Shown: one piece after another, positions 36,396 to 36,566 of the stretch
Layout: each line of letters opens with the position of its first letter
Position numbering within the stretch: the first letter of the stretch is position 1
NCBI GenBank assembly: GCA_016180425.1
Contig: JACPBF010000017.1
Location: 1 to 36,566, forward strand
Source: Elusimicrobiota bacterium
Lineage (GTDB): Bacteria; Elusimicrobiota; Elusimicrobia; 2-02-FULL-39-32
Length of the DNA: 36,566 nt
Reading direction: 5' to 3'
Program-made: the position numbers and the translations under genes
The notes under the pieces: generated by a model
Seen by the model: the letters and a program-made list of their open reading frames with translations, nothing else
The model's database searches: none
What the model was told of the DNA's origin: nothing

Positions 36396-36566
36396 CTGTT
36401 CACCTCTCTAATTCAATTTAATCTTTTCACACAGCAGGTCTGCAAATAAACGAGTTTACGCTGCCTGATCTACAGATTTCTTGCCTTTTAAATTAAGTTC
36501 AAGCAGTTCCAGCCCATTGATGATGGAAGTGTTTTTCTTTAACTCTTTTAAGATTAGCCAATATAT
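36396..36566 (-). CDS. Possible 3' end of a gene entering from the right edge (36456-36566)
   Basis: On the minus strand a frame is open from the window edge to TAA at 36456-36458 and reads ...LKELKKNTSIINGLELLELN..., with a plausible helical C-terminus (KGKKSVDQAA). Only 36 residues are visible, so neither reality nor family can be judged. From 36396 to 36455 nothing recognisable is seen between it and the giant gene. Confidence 0.3.

Noticed and set aside
1-36566. CRISPR arrays, tRNA or rRNA genes, insertion sequences
   Set aside because: No regularly spaced repeats, no cloverleaf ending in CCA with tRNA consensus, no rRNA stretches, and no transposase or terminal inverted repeats were seen on either strand.

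Overview
The window most resembles a chromosomal segment of an uncultured, AT-rich, Gram-negative bacterium of the Omnitrophota (OP3)/PVC neighbourhood. This is inferred from two giant membrane-associated ORFs (Omnitrophota are known for giant genes), a PorV-type outer-membrane barrel, and an MtaB tRNA-modification enzyme. No rRNA or other phylogenetic marker is present, so the taxonomy is a guess.

Layout. (1) Positions 2-18850 (+) are one uninterrupted frame of more than 6,277 codons, already open at the left edge, so its true start lies outside. It is a mosaic: a degenerate D-2-hydroxyacid (phosphoglycerate) dehydrogenase-like region, an AceK (isocitrate dehydrogenase kinase/phosphatase)-like domain that has lost key residues, two copies of an Mpv17-like membrane module, TPR-like helical repeats, long unknown membrane regions, a circularly permuted cofactor-independent phosphoglycerate mutase, a glucoamylase/DUF3131-like domain, a SAM methyltransferase with winged-helix-like N-terminus, and a C-terminal domain shared with the second giant protein. 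(2) 18966-19770 (-) is a UPF0175/DUF3368 (PIN) toxin-antitoxin pair with a near-consensus promoter and a palindromic operator candidate. (3) 19921-22527 (+) holds a stand-alone response-regulator receiver and a GT39-like membrane glycosyltransferase, both apparently leaderless. (4) mtaB (-) converges on the glycosyltransferase with a 39-nt 3' overlap. (5) 23792-28737 (-) is a tightly packed secretion/surface operon: abundant secreted beta protein, two chaperone-like Ig proteins, a large secreted protein ending in a CHU_C/FlgD-like domain, and a PorV-like barrel, joined by ATGA or abutting junctions. (6) 28738-29297 is a divergent control region containing promoters, a 12-bp perfect inverted repeat, phased 10-bp repeats, a possible 8-codon leader ORF and a GEMM-I cyclic-di-GMP riboswitch. 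(7) 29298-36395 (+) is a second giant gene (2,365 aa) with a signal peptide, ChaN/TraB-like N-terminal region, membrane region, divergent GGDEF domain, an embedded Flp-type prepilin segment, and the shared C-terminal domain.

The most striking points are: a c-di-GMP aptamer whose closing stem pairs with the start codon of a gene that itself encodes a GGDEF domain; the circularly permuted phosphoglycerate mutase with a Thr in place of the nucleophilic Ser; an AceK pseudoenzyme in a membrane giant; and repeated internal export-signal-like segments (Tat-like, lipobox-like, Sec-like, prepilin-like), which raise the possibility that these giants are exported polyproteins or fusions of formerly separate exported proteins. 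All family assignments are by eye from remembered family motifs; no database search was run.
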